The notes below the pieces were generated by a model. It saw only the letters and a list, made by a program, of their open reading frames with translations, was not told the DNA's origin and did no database searches. Of a stretch of DNA of 64,000 bases, positions 15,542 to 24,345 are shown in pieces. Positions within the stretch are counted from its first letter, which is position 1. Every line of letters begins with the position of its first letter. Source of the stretch: Nitrospira sp. (GTDB lineage: Bacteria; Nitrospirota; Nitrospiria; Nitrospirales; Nitrospiraceae); NCBI GenBank assembly GCA_024998565.1, contig JACOEM010000015.1, positions 1 through 64,000 of the forward strand, in the 5' to 3' direction. The position numbers and the translations under genes were made by a program.

Positions 15542-16837
15542 GTGCAGACGACTGCGTTTACGAGTTTTGACTCCCTTGGTGTGTCTCCTACCCTGTTGCG
15601 AAATCTGACCAAGGCTGGTTTTGCGGAACCGACGGCCATCCAGGCTCAGGCCATTCCCCATGCGTTGGCCGGCCGCGATGTGTTGGGATGCGCGCAGACC
15701 GGAACGGGAAAGACCGCGGCCTTTGTGATTCCGATGTTGGAGCGTCTCAGCGGGACCCCGAAAGGGCAGCCTCGCGCGCTCATTTTGGCGCCGACACGCG
15801 AGTTGGCGATACAGATTCAAGCGACGATCGATACGTTGGGTCGCGATCTACAACTATTTGCTACGACGGTGGTGGGTGGCGCCGATATGCAGGCGCAGGT
15901 GAGAGGGCTGCGGCAGCGTCCGGACATCATTGTCGCGACTCCGGGGCGGCTGCTCGATCATATGTGGAACGGCACGATCAGCCTGCTTGCCATGTCCATT
16001 CTGGTCCTTGACGAGGCCGATCGGATGTTGGATATGGGATTTGCCCAGCAGATCAACCAGATTCTGGATGCCATGCCGGAAGAGCGGCAGACGTTGCTGT
16101 TTTCCGCGACGATGCCGAACGATCTCGCCCGATTGGCGCAGGCCAGCGTGAAAGACCCGGTGCGGGTCATGGTGACCAAGTCGGCGACGACAGCCGACGG
16201 CGTGACTCAAGCCGTGCACCATACCACGCACGATCGTAAGAACGGGTTACTAATGTCGTTGCTCCAGTCCGAGTCCGATACCGTGCTGGTATTTGCCAGG
16301 ACCAAACATCGTGCGGATCGATTGGGCAATCTGCTCGATTCGGCCGGTCACCGCGTCGCGGTGCTCCATGGCGGAAGGACCCTGCCGCAACGTCGAGCCG
16401 CGTTGGAAGGGTTCCGGCGAGGCACCTATCGAGTGTTGGTGGCCACGGATATTGCCGCGCGTGGCATTGATGTGGCAAATATCGCCCACGTCATTAACTA
16501 CGATGTGCCGAATTGTCCCGAGGACTATGTGCACCGGATCGGACGGACGGCCCGAATGAGAACGACCGGTCGCGCGACGACATTTGTGACGTCCGAGGAC
16601 CAGGAGCAATTGCGGGCGATCGAGCGTTTACTTGGGCAGGCGGTGCCGCGCGCTGAGGGGAGCCCTGCCTCGATGAGCGCCTCGCCACGACCGGATGGCC
16701 ATGCACCACGGAGCGAGCCGGAGCGTCGACGCCGACGCGGCGGATCTTCTCAAGTGTGGAGTCAGAGCGCCGACGGAGGTTCCCGGGAAGCCAATGGGGG
16801 CATCAAGAACGGAAGTGATCTTGGGCCAAAGTCTTAA
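15542..16837 (+). CDS. DEAD-box ATP-dependent RNA helicase (RhlE-like)
   Basis: A 431-residue helicase that unwinds structured RNA in ribosome assembly or RNA decay. The order of motifs is complete: Q-motif region FxSLGVSPTLLRNL, AQTGTGKT (51-58), PTRELAIQ, DEAD (157-160), SAT (188-190), then in the second core domain VLVATDIAARGIDV and HRIGRTAR. The tail after about residue 375 is basic and disordered (RSEPERRRRRGGSS), typical for RNA affinity. It uses a GTG start at 15542 preceded by AAAGGA. The SH3-like gene follows 35 nt later. Confidence 0.95.
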   Translation: MQTTAFTSFDSLGVSPTLLRNLTKAGFAEPTAIQAQAIPHALAGRDVLGCAQTGTGKTAAFVIPMLERLSGTPKGQPRALILAPTRELAIQIQATIDTLGRDLQLFATTVVGGADMQAQVRGLRQRPDIIVATPGRLLDHMWNGTISLLAMSILVLDEADRMLDMGFAQQINQILDAMPEERQTLLFSATMPNDLARLAQASVKDPVRVMVTKSATTADGVTQAVHHTTHDRKNGLLMSLLQSESDTVLVFARTKHRADRLGNLLDSAGHRVAVLHGGRTLPQRRAALEGFRRGTYRVLVATDIAARGIDVANIAHVINYDVPNCPEDYVHRIGRTARMRTTGRATTFVTSEDQEQLRAIERLLGQAVPRAEGSPASMSASPRPDGHAPRSEPERRRRRGGSSQVWSQSADGGSREANGGIKNGSDLGPKS

Positions 16838-16872
16838 CTTTTCCGCGCATACGTAGCAAGGGAGGAATGAAG

Positions 16873-17214
16873 GTGAGCGATCAGAATCAAGATGCGCCTC
16901 GGGCCGCCAGCCAGTGGGTCAGAATTCCTGATGGAACGATGGTACAGCATCGGTTGGATGGGCAAAAGGGGCATATCGACGGGTTGACTGAAATCGTGAA
17001 CGGCCCGAGTCGAAATCCCGATGGTCGGACTCAGTATCGGATTAACGTAGGAAAGGGAGATCGAGTGTTGATTGCCGAGGAAGACCTCTTGATCCTGACG
17101 GATGCCGAGGGGCTAGTCAGAATGGCCAAGGAGAAGGGGGAGTATCGCTCGTTGGTCAGCAAGCAACTCCGCGGCGTGTTCGGTGAAGACCGCTTTGTAA
17201 TTAAGGCATCCTAA
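16873..17214 (+). CDS. Conserved small protein with a probable SH3-like beta-barrel, copy B
   Basis: A 113-residue paralogue of the product of 2664-3050, sharing VRIPDGTMVQHRLDGQKG, HIDGLTEIV, RNPDGRTQYRINVG and GEDRFVIK. I place the start at the GTG 16873 because GGAGG at 16861-16865 sits 7 bases before it; the ATG at 16867 is only one base from that site. It lies directly after the DEAD-box helicase on the same strand, which makes an RNA-related or cold-response role plausible but not proven. Confidence 0.75.
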   Translation: MSDQNQDAPRAASQWVRIPDGTMVQHRLDGQKGHIDGLTEIVNGPSRNPDGRTQYRINVGKGDRVLIAEEDLLILTDAEGLVRMAKEKGEYRSLVSKQLRGVFGEDRFVIKAS

Positions 17215-17237
17215 GCCGGCTGAGTGTTCCGGGAGTA

Positions 17238-17272
17238 CCCAGGAGCCCCTGTTCAGTACAGGGGTTCCTGGG
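17238..17272. terminator. Strong hairpin between convergent genes
   Basis: A 14-bp stem (CCCAGGAGCCCCTG with its complement, one G-U pair) encloses a 7-base loop. It ends the SH3-like transcript and, on the other strand, contains the last codons of the small gene 17253-17441, whose stop codon lies in the loop. No T-run follows. Confidence 0.6.
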
Positions 17273-17441
17273 GGCCCCACTGCAACCCTTCCAGGTCAGG
17301 ATCATCTCCCCCCGAAGTCACCGGGCGCTCTGGTTTTTCGGCTTTGCGCTGGACCCGACGGGCTTCTTTTTCACGCTGCTTCACTTGCTTCGCTTTTTCT
17401 CGATCGCGTTTTGCGATGGTGGTTTTTCCTGCTCGTGCGAT
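17253..17441 (-). CDS. Small basic hypothetical protein with an apparent ATC start codon
   Basis: 62 residues reading (M)ARAGKTTIAKRDREKAKQ and ending DDPDLEGLQWGPQEPLY. A strong Shine-Dalgarno GGAGG is followed by GAACC and then ATC GCA CGA, where related proteins begin M-A-R. No ATG, GTG or TTG lies at or just after this position, and the first in-frame GTG would remove a third of the protein. It is paralogous to 2413-2628. The family is basic, helical and short; function is unknown. Start by ATC, or a sequence error for ATG, are both possible. Confidence 0.65.
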   Translation of the reverse strand: MARAGKTTIAKRDREKAKQVKQREKEARRVQRKAEKPERPVTSGGDDPDLEGLQWGPQEPLY

Positions 17442-17495
17442 GGTTCCCTCCTTCTATTCGTCTTCCCTGATCGGTGATCGAATAGGCCTGTCTGG

Positions 17496-17777
17496 TTACG
17501 ATCCGGACGGTCGACGAGTGGTGCGAGTGGCACCGGTACGGGCATGGGCACGCGCAGGGCGTGCCTGGGTCTGTTCTGATCGGGCACGGGTCTCCGCCCC
17601 AAACCCTGAACTGGCCAGGTTCGTGACCGCACGACGGATTTCATCCATCGGCGTCTCCGGCGAGTCCACAGAGGGATCGACGAGTCCGAGCTGTGTCCAA
17701 CGGATCCTGAGCTTCGGGACGGTGCGCTTTTTCTTGTGATTGGGTTTGTTGCCGCGCCAGACGGACGTAATTTTCAT
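17496..17777 (-). CDS. Small very basic hypothetical protein
   Basis: A 93-residue protein starting MKITSVWRGNKPNHKKKRTV. The ATG at 17777 has an excellent Shine-Dalgarno (AAGGAG, 6 bases away). The N-terminal third is Lys/Arg-rich; a helical middle (PMDEIRRAVTNLASSGFG) is followed by a disordered Arg/Ala/Thr tail. It lies 54 nt upstream of the ATC-start gene and probably shares its mRNA. No family was recognised. Nucleic-acid binding is suggested only by charge. Confidence 0.65.
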   Translation of the reverse strand: MKITSVWRGNKPNHKKKRTVPKLRIRWTQLGLVDPSVDSPETPMDEIRRAVTNLASSGFGAETRARSEQTQARPARAHARTGATRTTRRPSGS

Positions 17778-18129
17778 CGTACACTCCTTTCGGCGAACAA
17801 CAGGATGGCGATGTCCAGGCCATCAAACTGGTTGCAGTGGGTCAGGCATGCGAATCGGACCACTGCGTTGCCCATTTCCTTGTCCGCTGAATGGGGGAAA
17901 TGGGCCGTAGGAGGAGCGTAGTTAAGGAAGCGATCGCGCCGTGATAGGGGGCGGAAACGCGAAGCGTGGGATTTCGCTCGAGGCTCGTACGGTTCAGCAA
18001 TTTATCATGCTTTCCATAGTCCGGTCAAATGAGCTGAATGGTGGATGCATGACCTGCGTTGGCTGAAATACCGTATCGAGTGAAATCCGGGCCGGCAGAT
18101 TTCACCGTCAATCCTGCAATCTCTAGGGG
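17778..18129. other. Intergenic region with an inverted repeat
   Basis: About 350 bases without a supported gene. At 18080-18105 GTGAAATC and GATTTCAC face each other across 10 bases, just after the stop of the sigma-54 activator gene; this could be a terminator stem or an operator. Confidence 0.5.
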
Positions 18130-19683
18130 TTAGGGGAGAGCCGTAGCTTCAGGCGATGGGGTAGCCGGTCGCCGGAGCCCAAGCTTTCTCAGGCGGCTCC
18201 GCAGCGTTTCAGGGTTGAGTCCCAGTAGATGCGCGGCCCCTTGCTCGCCATAGATTCGCCATTTCGTCCGTTCCAGCACCTCGATGATGTGGTGACGCTC
18301 AAGATCCCCCAAGCTCGCTGGTTGGCTGCTGGAGGGGCTGTGAACGGCCTGCACCACCGGCAGCAACATCTCGTCGACGGTGACTTGGGAGGAGCCGGAA
18401 AGAATAACGGCGCGCTCGATCACATTTTGAAGTTCACGCACGTTGCCGGGCCAGTTGTAGGTGAGGAGCCGCGCCATCGATTGTGGATCAAAGGCGAGAT
18501 GTGCCCGCTTGAGCTTGCTCCCGATCTGCGCCAGGAAATGCTGCGCAAGCAGTGGAATGTCTTCCCGCCGATCCCGTAAGGGCGGCAGGGCGATGGGGAA
18601 AATATGTAGGCGGTAGAACAGGTCCGCGCGAAACGTTCCCTGCCGAACGGCGGCCTGAAGGTCGGCGTTGGTGGCTGCGACCAATCGAACGTCGACGGCG
18701 ACTGGTTGGGTTCCTCCGATACGGTCGACCATGCCGTCTTGCAACACTCGGAGCAACTTCGCTTGCGTTTCCAACGGCATTTCACCGATCTCATCCAAAA
18801 ACAGGGTGCCGGTGTGGGCCAGTTCAAATCGCCCGGCTCTTCGGAGCTGCGCGCCGGTGAATGCGCCCCGCTCGTGGCCGAACAACTCACTTTCAATGAG
18901 TCCTGACGGCAGGGCCGCACAGTTGACGCGAATAAAGGGCTTGTGGCTGCGGAGGCTCAAATCGTGAAGAGCCTGAGCCAGGACTTCTTTGCCGGTGCCG
19001 GTTTCCCCGAGAAGGAGCACCGTCGTGTCTGTCGGAGCGACAGCCTTCAGAAGATCGACGACCTTTCTGAAGGACAAAGAGGTGCCCACGACCAGGCGCA
19101 GATTGCGGCTCGCTTTGACCTCTTCAGCGAGATACTCATTTTCTCGGCGCAAGCGGTCACTCAGCTGCTGGATTTGCTCGTATGCCAATACGTGGTCGAT
19201 CGCGTATGCGATCTGGGTGGCGACTTGCTGGAGGAATTTGCAATCGTCCTGATCGAGATGTCCGGTCTGAACGCTCCCGATGTTCAACGTGCCGAGACAA
19301 TGTTCCCGGACGAGCAAGGGCAGATTGATCATTCGGCCCAAACCTTCCTGCACGTAATACCGATCCTCCAGAAAGATTTGTTCTTTCTGGAGATCCTCCC
19401 TGATATGCAGGCGACGGTTGTCGTGGACCCAACCGACTGCGCTGCCCGTGCGTGGAATCACGCTATCGTGCGCCAGGGCCGGAGTCGCCATGTTGGTGAT
19501 GACGGCATAAAAGCGAAAGGAATCGGTCTGTGATTCGTAGAGCGTAATCCCGGCCCTATCCCAAGGGATCACTTTTCGAATTTGATCGGCGATGACGCGC
19601 CAGAGACTGTCGATGTCCCGTTGCGAATTCAGGGCGTTGGTCACTTCCAGCAGCGTTTCAAAATTCAGTGTGGCGCGTTGCAT
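18130..19683 (-). CDS. Sigma-54-dependent transcriptional activator with GAF domain
   Basis: A 517-residue enhancer-binding protein. A GAF sensor domain (about 1-165) is followed by the AAA+ core with Walker A GETGTGKE (226-233), the sigma-54 contact loop GAFTGA (273-278) and the LFLDEIGEM Walker B. A C-terminal Fis-type helix-turn-helix follows ([19 protein letters not shown] ... RSRLRKLGL). The architecture resembles NorR/FhlA-type activators; the ligand of the GAF domain is unknown. The gene starts 6 nt after the porin gene and has no clear ribosome site, which suggests translational coupling. Its likely target is the sigma-54 promoter at 22088-22103. Confidence 0.92.
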   Translation of the reverse strand: MQRATLNFETLLEVTNALNSQRDIDSLWRVIADQIRKVIPWDRAGITLYESQTDSFRFYAVITNMATPALAHDSVIPRTGSAVGWVHDNRRLHIREDLQKEQIFLEDRYYVQEGLGRMINLPLLVREHCLGTLNIGSVQTGHLDQDDCKFLQQVATQIAYAIDHVLAYEQIQQLSDRLRRENEYLAEEVKASRNLRLVVGTSLSFRKVVDLLKAVAPTDTTVLLLGETGTGKEVLAQALHDLSLRSHKPFIRVNCAALPSGLIESELFGHERGAFTGAQLRRAGRFELAHTGTLFLDEIGEMPLETQAKLLRVLQDGMVDRIGGTQPVAVDVRLVAATNADLQAAVRQGTFRADLFYRLHIFPIALPPLRDRREDIPLLAQHFLAQIGSKLKRAHLAFDPQSMARLLTYNWPGNVRELQNVIERAVILSGSSQVTVDEMLLPVVQAVHSPSSSQPASLGDLERHHIIEVLERTKWRIYGEQGAAHLLGLNPETLRSRLRKLGLRRPATPSPEATALP

Positions 19684-19689
19684 AGTCGT

Positions 19690-21393
19690 CTAAAAATTCG
19701 TCCAGAGTTGCACAATGCCCCAATCCTGGTCCGCGGTAGTGCCGAGCTGGTGCGTGATGTAAGGACCCGAAAAGAAGTGGCCGTAGACGACCGACAGCGA
19801 GACCGTCCCGTCCGCAAACATATGGCTCCATGCGATGTCGAGTTCATCACCGATGTGAGTCGTCCGGTTGTCGGACCCGGAGAAAATCAGCGGCCCCTGT
19901 GATCCACGGTACCAATTGTCGCGGGCGCTTGCCAAGTACTTGCGCAGCGCCCAGAGTTCGATATGGTCCCGAGCGGTCGGTCGAGCCTGGACATTCACCT
20001 GCGGCTGGACGCTATTGCGCCAGGCGCCGTTGAGCATGTAGCCGACGTGCAGAAAGTTGGTCGGGAAAAAATTCTCGAATGTGTTGGCATTGCCGCCGCA
20101 ACTGCGTGCCAGGTTTCCGCCGGGGGTCACACAATTGCTGTCGCCGTCTCCGGAGGCGTAGTCGAATCCGACGGCGACCCGTGGCTTCCAGCGATGGGTG
20201 TACCAGGTATAGCCGATCCACGTCCCGGAAGCCCAGGCATTGATCCTCAGATTGCGTTGATTGTCGAAATCGAATCCGTCCGCACTGCGGCCGAATTGGT
20301 AGGCCGCTTCATGAGTGAAGTCCCAGTTGCCGTCTCGAAATTCAAGGCGGAGGCCGACCATATGCCGTAACTGAGAGGCCGATTTGGGTAAGTATTGGCC
20401 GGGATTGGCCCGTTCAGGAAGGCGGTTCGAGTACAGGACATAGTAGGGCTCGACGATCATGCGAGGGATGTTGCGGAGTTGACTGTAGAGCACCACAAGA
20501 TCCACGTCGCTGCCCGCGTCGGTCGCATGTTGCGTGAGGGCCGGATTGCAGGTGGCCGAAGAGTTGGACTCCGGGCTGCACGTCAACAGGTTTGGCGCAA
20601 GGCTTCCACCCGGGCTGGCCTGCCCCACGTCCGTTTCGGAATTTCGAAACCAGCCTAGTTTCGTATCGAAGGCGGCGGTCGCATAGCTCAACATGATGCC
20701 ATCGTGCGAATAGCCGGTATTGGCCCAGTCGAAATGGCCGAAGAGTCGTTGGTTGCCGAAGACGACATACTGCCGGCCGATCTTGGCGCTGAACCCATCG
20801 ATACCGGCGAGGTTCCTGACCAGCACATAGCCGGCGCGAATGCCCAAACGGCATTGTCCAGCGAGCTGGATCCCACAGTTATGCGTGCTCGCGTCACCCC
20901 CTTGATTCCTTCCGGTGGGGTCCCCATTTCCCCCCCATGTGGCGGAGTCTTGTAGCTCGACATAAAAATTTACATTGGGGGAAGGATCATAGCCCAGGCC
21001 AATGCGTGCCCACTGCTGGATGAAGAAATCGCCGGCAGGATGACCGCTATGAGCTCCGGTGCCGGACCCGAATTGATCGAGACTGTTGCAGGCGCCGGCG
21101 ATCGGGGGGCCGCCTCCAAAGCAGACGCCATGGCGCCATTCAGGTCTCACGCGGAGGTCTGCGCGCATCCAGACATGCTGGAGATCGAAGGACGACCCGA
21201 AAGGCGACGACACCGCTCCATCCGGTTCGAATCGAAGGCGCACGGGCGATGACGACAAGCCTGGTGAGGCAGGCCCATATCCGGCGCGTTCGCTTTCTGC
21301 CCACACCGGGGACAAGACAAGGGTTGCGCCTGTGCTCTCAAGCAGGAGGACACATACCAGCAGGACGGTTCGCGTGAGCGTGGATCGTAACAT
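19690..21393 (-). CDS. Alginate-export (AlgE-like) outer-membrane porin
   Basis: A 567-residue protein with a signal peptide (hydrophobic residues about 9-31, SPVWAES). The region RADLRVRPEWRHGVCF, IQQWARIGLGY, ELQDSATWG and KIGRQYVVFGNQRLFGHFDW is the pattern of the alginate-export porin family. Many amphipathic strands and a final aromatic residue (IVQLWTNF) support an outer-membrane barrel. These porins transport polysaccharides or small anions; the substrate is not evident here. A strong hairpin precedes the gene, and it is followed immediately by the sigma-54 activator. Confidence 0.85.
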   Translation of the reverse strand: MLRSTLTRTVLLVCVLLLESTGATLVLSPVWAESERAGYGPASPGLSSSPVRLRFEPDGAVSSPFGSSFDLQHVWMRADLRVRPEWRHGVCFGGGPPIAGACNSLDQFGSGTGAHSGHPAGDFFIQQWARIGLGYDPSPNVNFYVELQDSATWGGNGDPTGRNQGGDASTHNCGIQLAGQCRLGIRAGYVLVRNLAGIDGFSAKIGRQYVVFGNQRLFGHFDWANTGYSHDGIMLSYATAAFDTKLGWFRNSETDVGQASPGGSLAPNLLTCSPESNSSATCNPALTQHATDAGSDVDLVVLYSQLRNIPRMIVEPYYVLYSNRLPERANPGQYLPKSASQLRHMVGLRLEFRDGNWDFTHEAAYQFGRSADGFDFDNQRNLRINAWASGTWIGYTWYTHRWKPRVAVGFDYASGDGDSNCVTPGGNLARSCGGNANTFENFFPTNFLHVGYMLNGAWRNSVQPQVNVQARPTARDHIELWALRKYLASARDNWYRGSQGPLIFSGSDNRTTHIGDELDIAWSHMFADGTVSLSVVYGHFFSGPYITHQLGTTADQDWGIVQLWTNF

Positions 21394-21436
21394 CGAAGAT
21401 CATGGAGCATCGGAGTCCTCCATTCACTGGTGCGGG

Positions 21437-21477
21437 GCGGCGGGCCAACGGCCTCGGGCGGATGGCCGGCCCGCCGC
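21437..21477 (-). terminator. GC-rich hairpin between two genes of the porin operon
   Basis: A 9-bp perfect stem (GCGGCGGGC and GCCCGCCGC) encloses a 23-base loop region. It lies between the stop of the periplasmic gene (21509) and the porin start (21393). Without a T-run it is more likely a partial terminator or mRNA-stabilising element than a full stop. Confidence 0.5.
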
Positions 21478-21508
21478 AGATTCCACAGTTCGATGAAGCC
21501 AATGGGGC

Positions 21509-22000
21509 TTAGAAAGCCATTGATGCTCGTTCTTCCATGTCCCGCATAAAGTCTTCGTGTTTCTTCACTTCATCGGCCCCCTTTGCCCGGATATGGCGAT
21601 CGCGTGCGTGGTATTCATCCGGGGTGACGCGATAGCAGAAGTCCCACAAGGCGTCGGCGCTGTGCGCATCGATGCCCCCGACCCTGGCTTCCAGCATGAC
21701 CATGAGTTGGTTCACGCCGTCGTAGGTGGCTCGCCGGTTTCCCGTGCGGTACAGTTCGCGCACTTTGCGCATCTGCTCCACATAGGCCTCAAAGTTGCCC
21801 GGGAGCAGGCTTTTCTCAGCGAGTGTTTGGTAGGTCACAACCTGGCCCAGCAGCTCTTCCGCCCAAGAGGAAGACTTTTGACCGGTGCTCCAGGTCACCG
21901 GCTCAATGTTGTCGGCGGCCGCCTGGGTGGGTGCGGGGCCGAGTAAGGCCCAGCTGAAAGCCAGCACGATGGCGGAATAGGTTGTGGTGTGTCGTTTCAT
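21509..22000 (-). CDS. Periplasmic hypothetical protein
   Basis: A 163-residue protein starting MKRHTTTYSAIVLAFSWALL, with a signal peptide ending near PTQAAAD. The start at 22000 is fixed by AAGGAGGAGGG before it; the frame is open upstream to 22360 without a site. The mature part is helical and contains VEQMRKVRELYRTGNRRATY and DFCYRVTPDEYHARD. No family was recognised. It is the first gene of the sigma-54-controlled unit. Confidence 0.7.
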   Translation of the reverse strand: MKRHTTTYSAIVLAFSWALLGPAPTQAAADNIEPVTWSTGQKSSSWAEELLGQVVTYQTLAEKSLLPGNFEAYVEQMRKVRELYRTGNRRATYDGVNQLMVMLEARVGGIDAHSADALWDFCYRVTPDEYHARDRHIRAKGADEVKKHEDFMRDMEERASMAF

Positions 22001-22087
22001 GTTGCCCTCCTCCTTGAGGTCTACCCGGCAGAAAGCGCCGGGGGATGGTGGTGTATGGTCAGCGAGATCATGGATTGCTCTTGGTAG

Positions 22088-22103
22088 AGCAATAGCCGTG
22101 CCC
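22088..22103 (-). promoter_or_regulatory. Sigma-54 promoter of the porin operon
   Basis: On the minus strand GGGCACG, 4 bases (GCTA), TTGCT matches the -24/-12 consensus at all key positions (GG and GC). The transcript would begin near 22077, about 75 nt before the ATG at 22000. The operon encodes its own sigma-54 activator. Confidence 0.65.
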
Positions 22104-22185
22104 TTACGGGCGAATGGGGCGAAGATTGCCAACTCATTGAATTCGTGAGAAAAGGTAATGCAGGCGCATGGCGTGATGTGGGGTG

Positions 22186-22205
22186 CACCGTTTCTATTCA
22201 CGGTG
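22186..22205. promoter_or_regulatory. Candidate enhancer (UAS) for the sigma-54 activator
   Basis: A perfect inverted repeat CACCGT-N8-ACGGTG lies about 85 bases upstream of the sigma-54 promoter, with one more ACGGTG half-site at 22221-22226. Position and symmetry fit an enhancer-binding protein site. Confidence 0.4.
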
Positions 22206-22388
22206 GCGGCGTGAAATAAAACGGTGCTGATCGTGGCCCGAGGCGTCGAAACGGGCAAGATACCCGTCGATCGGCATGCGGCAGGTCGCCGTCGAGAGCG
22301 GAGATGCGGAAAGTTACAAAGGGTTTCGCAACCGCTGAGGCTTTCGGTAGGGTAAGCCAAATGAGGCTTGAGAAGCGAACGGAGGCCT

Positions 22389-23114
22389 ATGGATAAGGCG
22401 CTGTATCCCTATCTGCTGTTCTGGAGTATCGGCCTGCTGTGTGTTTTCGCAGAGTGGCGATTTCCTGCGCGTCCGATCGCCTACCGGTCTGTATTCTGGC
22501 GGGATCTGATCGCGTTAGGTTTGTACAATGTCTCGTTCCTTGCCGTGGTACAGGCGACGGATCGGATTCCGATCCCGAACTATATGCCTGCGGCTCTGTA
22601 CAGTCTGCCCACGGTCGTGAAGTTGGCCCTTTTCTATATCGCCGAAGATTTCGGGCTCTATTGGGTGCATCGGCTCATGCATACCAAGCCGGTGTGGCGC
22701 ATCCACCGGTGGCACCATTCCCCCACCTCCCTGTACTGGCTTGCTGGAATCCGTGCCACCATCCCACATATCGCTCTGTTCAACCTGACGTATATCGTTG
22801 CCCTTCCGTTGCTGCATGAGGCTTCGGCATGGGCATTTCAGGTGATCATGGTAGAGCACATTGTGCGGAACAATTGGATGCATCTGAATGTCACTTGGAG
22901 ATCGTCCTGGCTGGAATGGGTGTTTGTGACCCCGCGCTACCATCAGATCCATCACAGCACTGATCCCGCTCATCAACGGGCCAATCTAGGCGCGTTGCTC
23001 ACGATTTGGGACCGGCTGTTCGGAACCTATTACAATCCGGACGATGTCAAAGGTGAATTGTCGTTTGGCCTGGTCGAACGGGTCCCGCCGGTGAGACTGG
23101 TTATCGGATTGTAA
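22389..23114 (+). CDS. Fatty acid hydroxylase / sterol desaturase superfamily membrane protein
   Basis: A 241-residue integral membrane di-iron oxygenase of the fatty-acid hydroxylase superfamily. The histidine clusters are all visible: HRLMH, HRWHH, MHLN and HQIHH, separated by hydrophobic helices (LALGLYNVSFLAVV, IALFNLTYIVALPLLH). The enzymes hydroxylate or desaturate lipids; the exact substrate is not evident. ATG 22389 follows CGGAGG; the earlier TTG frame start is not supported. It is divergent from the sigma-54 operon, with about 390 bases between the two start codons. Confidence 0.85.
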   Translation: MDKALYPYLLFWSIGLLCVFAEWRFPARPIAYRSVFWRDLIALGLYNVSFLAVVQATDRIPIPNYMPAALYSLPTVVKLALFYIAEDFGLYWVHRLMHTKPVWRIHRWHHSPTSLYWLAGIRATIPHIALFNLTYIVALPLLHEASAWAFQVIMVEHIVRNNWMHLNVTWRSSWLEWVFVTPRYHQIHHSTDPAHQRANLGALLTIWDRLFGTYYNPDDVKGELSFGLVERVPPVRLVIGL

Positions 23115-23250
23115 GCGTACCATTGTGTCGAACGCGCGTCGCTGTCATCTTTGAGCTGGTTCTTGGTCTGATAGACAAAGTCTGGCGCCGACTAGGGTCG
23201 GGGCCGGCAGGTATCTCTGATGCTTTGCGCAAGCCATTGAGAGGGGAGTA

Positions 23251-24345
23251 GTGCAAGGACCTGTCCTTTCCATCATCGTTCCGACATTTAACGAACGGGA
23301 CAATATCCCCCGGCTAGTGGAGGCCCTGGACGTCGGCCTGATTGGGGTCGAGTGGGAACTTATCGTTGTCGATGACGACTCTCCGGATCAGACTGCCGCA
23401 GTCGTGCGCGCGCAGGCCTGTGCTAACCATCGGGTACGTTGTCTCCATCGGATCGGACGCCGAGGGTTGTCCTCAGCTTGTATTGAAGGGATGTTGTCGA
23501 GTTCCGCACCGGTCGTGGCCGTGATGGACGGTGACCTTCAGCACGACGAGCGATTGCTTCCCGACATGCTCAAGGCCGTATTGCAGGATGGGTACGACAT
23601 CGTGATCGGGAGCCGGTACATGGCGGGTGGCAGCATCGGCGAGTGGGACGGCATGCGGGCCTTCACCAGTCGGTGGGCTACGCGATTGAGTCGCCCACTG
23701 GTGCCTGCCGGATTGACGGACCCGATGAGCGGATTTTTTGCCATGCGCAGAGAGGTGTTCGACCGGGTGGTCAGACGGACGTCCGGGATGGGTTTTAAAC
23801 TCCTGCTGGATGTGTTGGCCTCGTCACCGCGGCCGTTGCGGTTCCTAGAACTACCGTATGAATTCAGGTTGAGACAAGCCGGGGAAAGCAAGCTCGATAG
23901 TCAGGTGGCGTGGGATTACGTCATGCTGCTGCTTGATAAGTCCATCGGCCGGTTTGTGCCTGTGCGCCTGGTGACATTTTGCCTCGTGGGGGGCTCCGGC
24001 GTCCTGATCCACTTCAGTGTGCTGTGGGTGTTGTATCGCTGGTTGGCGATGCCCTTTGCCTGGGGCCAGGGTGTTGCCACCTTGCTCGCGATGACGAGTA
24101 ATTTCATCTTGAACAACGTGATTACCTATCGGGACCAGCGGCTACGAGGGTGGCAGTGGTTGCGAGGGTGGGTATCGTTTGTTCTGGCGTGTAGTCTTGG
24201 CGCTGTCGGAAATGTGGGGGTCGCGTCCTATCTGTTCACTCAGCAATTTCATTGGGGATTGTCCGCCCTGGCAGGCATTCTTGTGGGGACGGTATGGAAT
24301 TATGCCGTCACCTCGTCCTACACCTGGAACGTCAAGGCCCGGTGA
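23251..24345 (+). CDS. Polyprenol-phosphate mannosyltransferase-like GT2 fused to GtrA
   Basis: A 364-residue fusion. The N-terminal GT2 domain (about 1-235) contains VVDDDSPDQT, MDGDLQHD (nucleotide-sugar/metal site) and TDPMSGFFAMR, as in dolichol-phosphate mannose synthases. The C-terminal part (from about 245) is a GtrA-type four-helix membrane domain (VTFCLVGGSGVLIHFSVLWV ... GILVGTVWNYAVTSS). Such fusions make polyprenyl-phosphate sugars and help move them across the membrane for glycosylation. GTG start at 23251 with GAGGGGAG upstream. Its 3' end overlaps the convergent membrane protein gene by 14 bases. Confidence 0.9.
   Translation: MQGPVLSIIVPTFNERDNIPRLVEALDVGLIGVEWELIVVDDDSPDQTAAVVRAQACANHRVRCLHRIGRRGLSSACIEGMLSSSAPVVAVMDGDLQHDERLLPDMLKAVLQDGYDIVIGSRYMAGGSIGEWDGMRAFTSRWATRLSRPLVPAGLTDPMSGFFAMRREVFDRVVRRTSGMGFKLLLDVLASSPRPLRFLELPYEFRLRQAGESKLDSQVAWDYVMLLLDKSIGRFVPVRLVTFCLVGGSGVLIHFSVLWVLYRWLAMPFAWGQGVATLLAMTSNFILNNVITYRDQRLRGWQWLRGWVSFVLACSLGAVGNVGVASYLFTQQFHWGLSALAGILVGTVWNYAVTSSYTWNVKAR

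Noticed and set aside
17224-17739. A 171-codon plus-strand frame
   Set aside because: The minus strand here has two small genes with strong Shine-Dalgarno sequences and, for one, a paralogue at 2.4 kb; the plus frame has neither.
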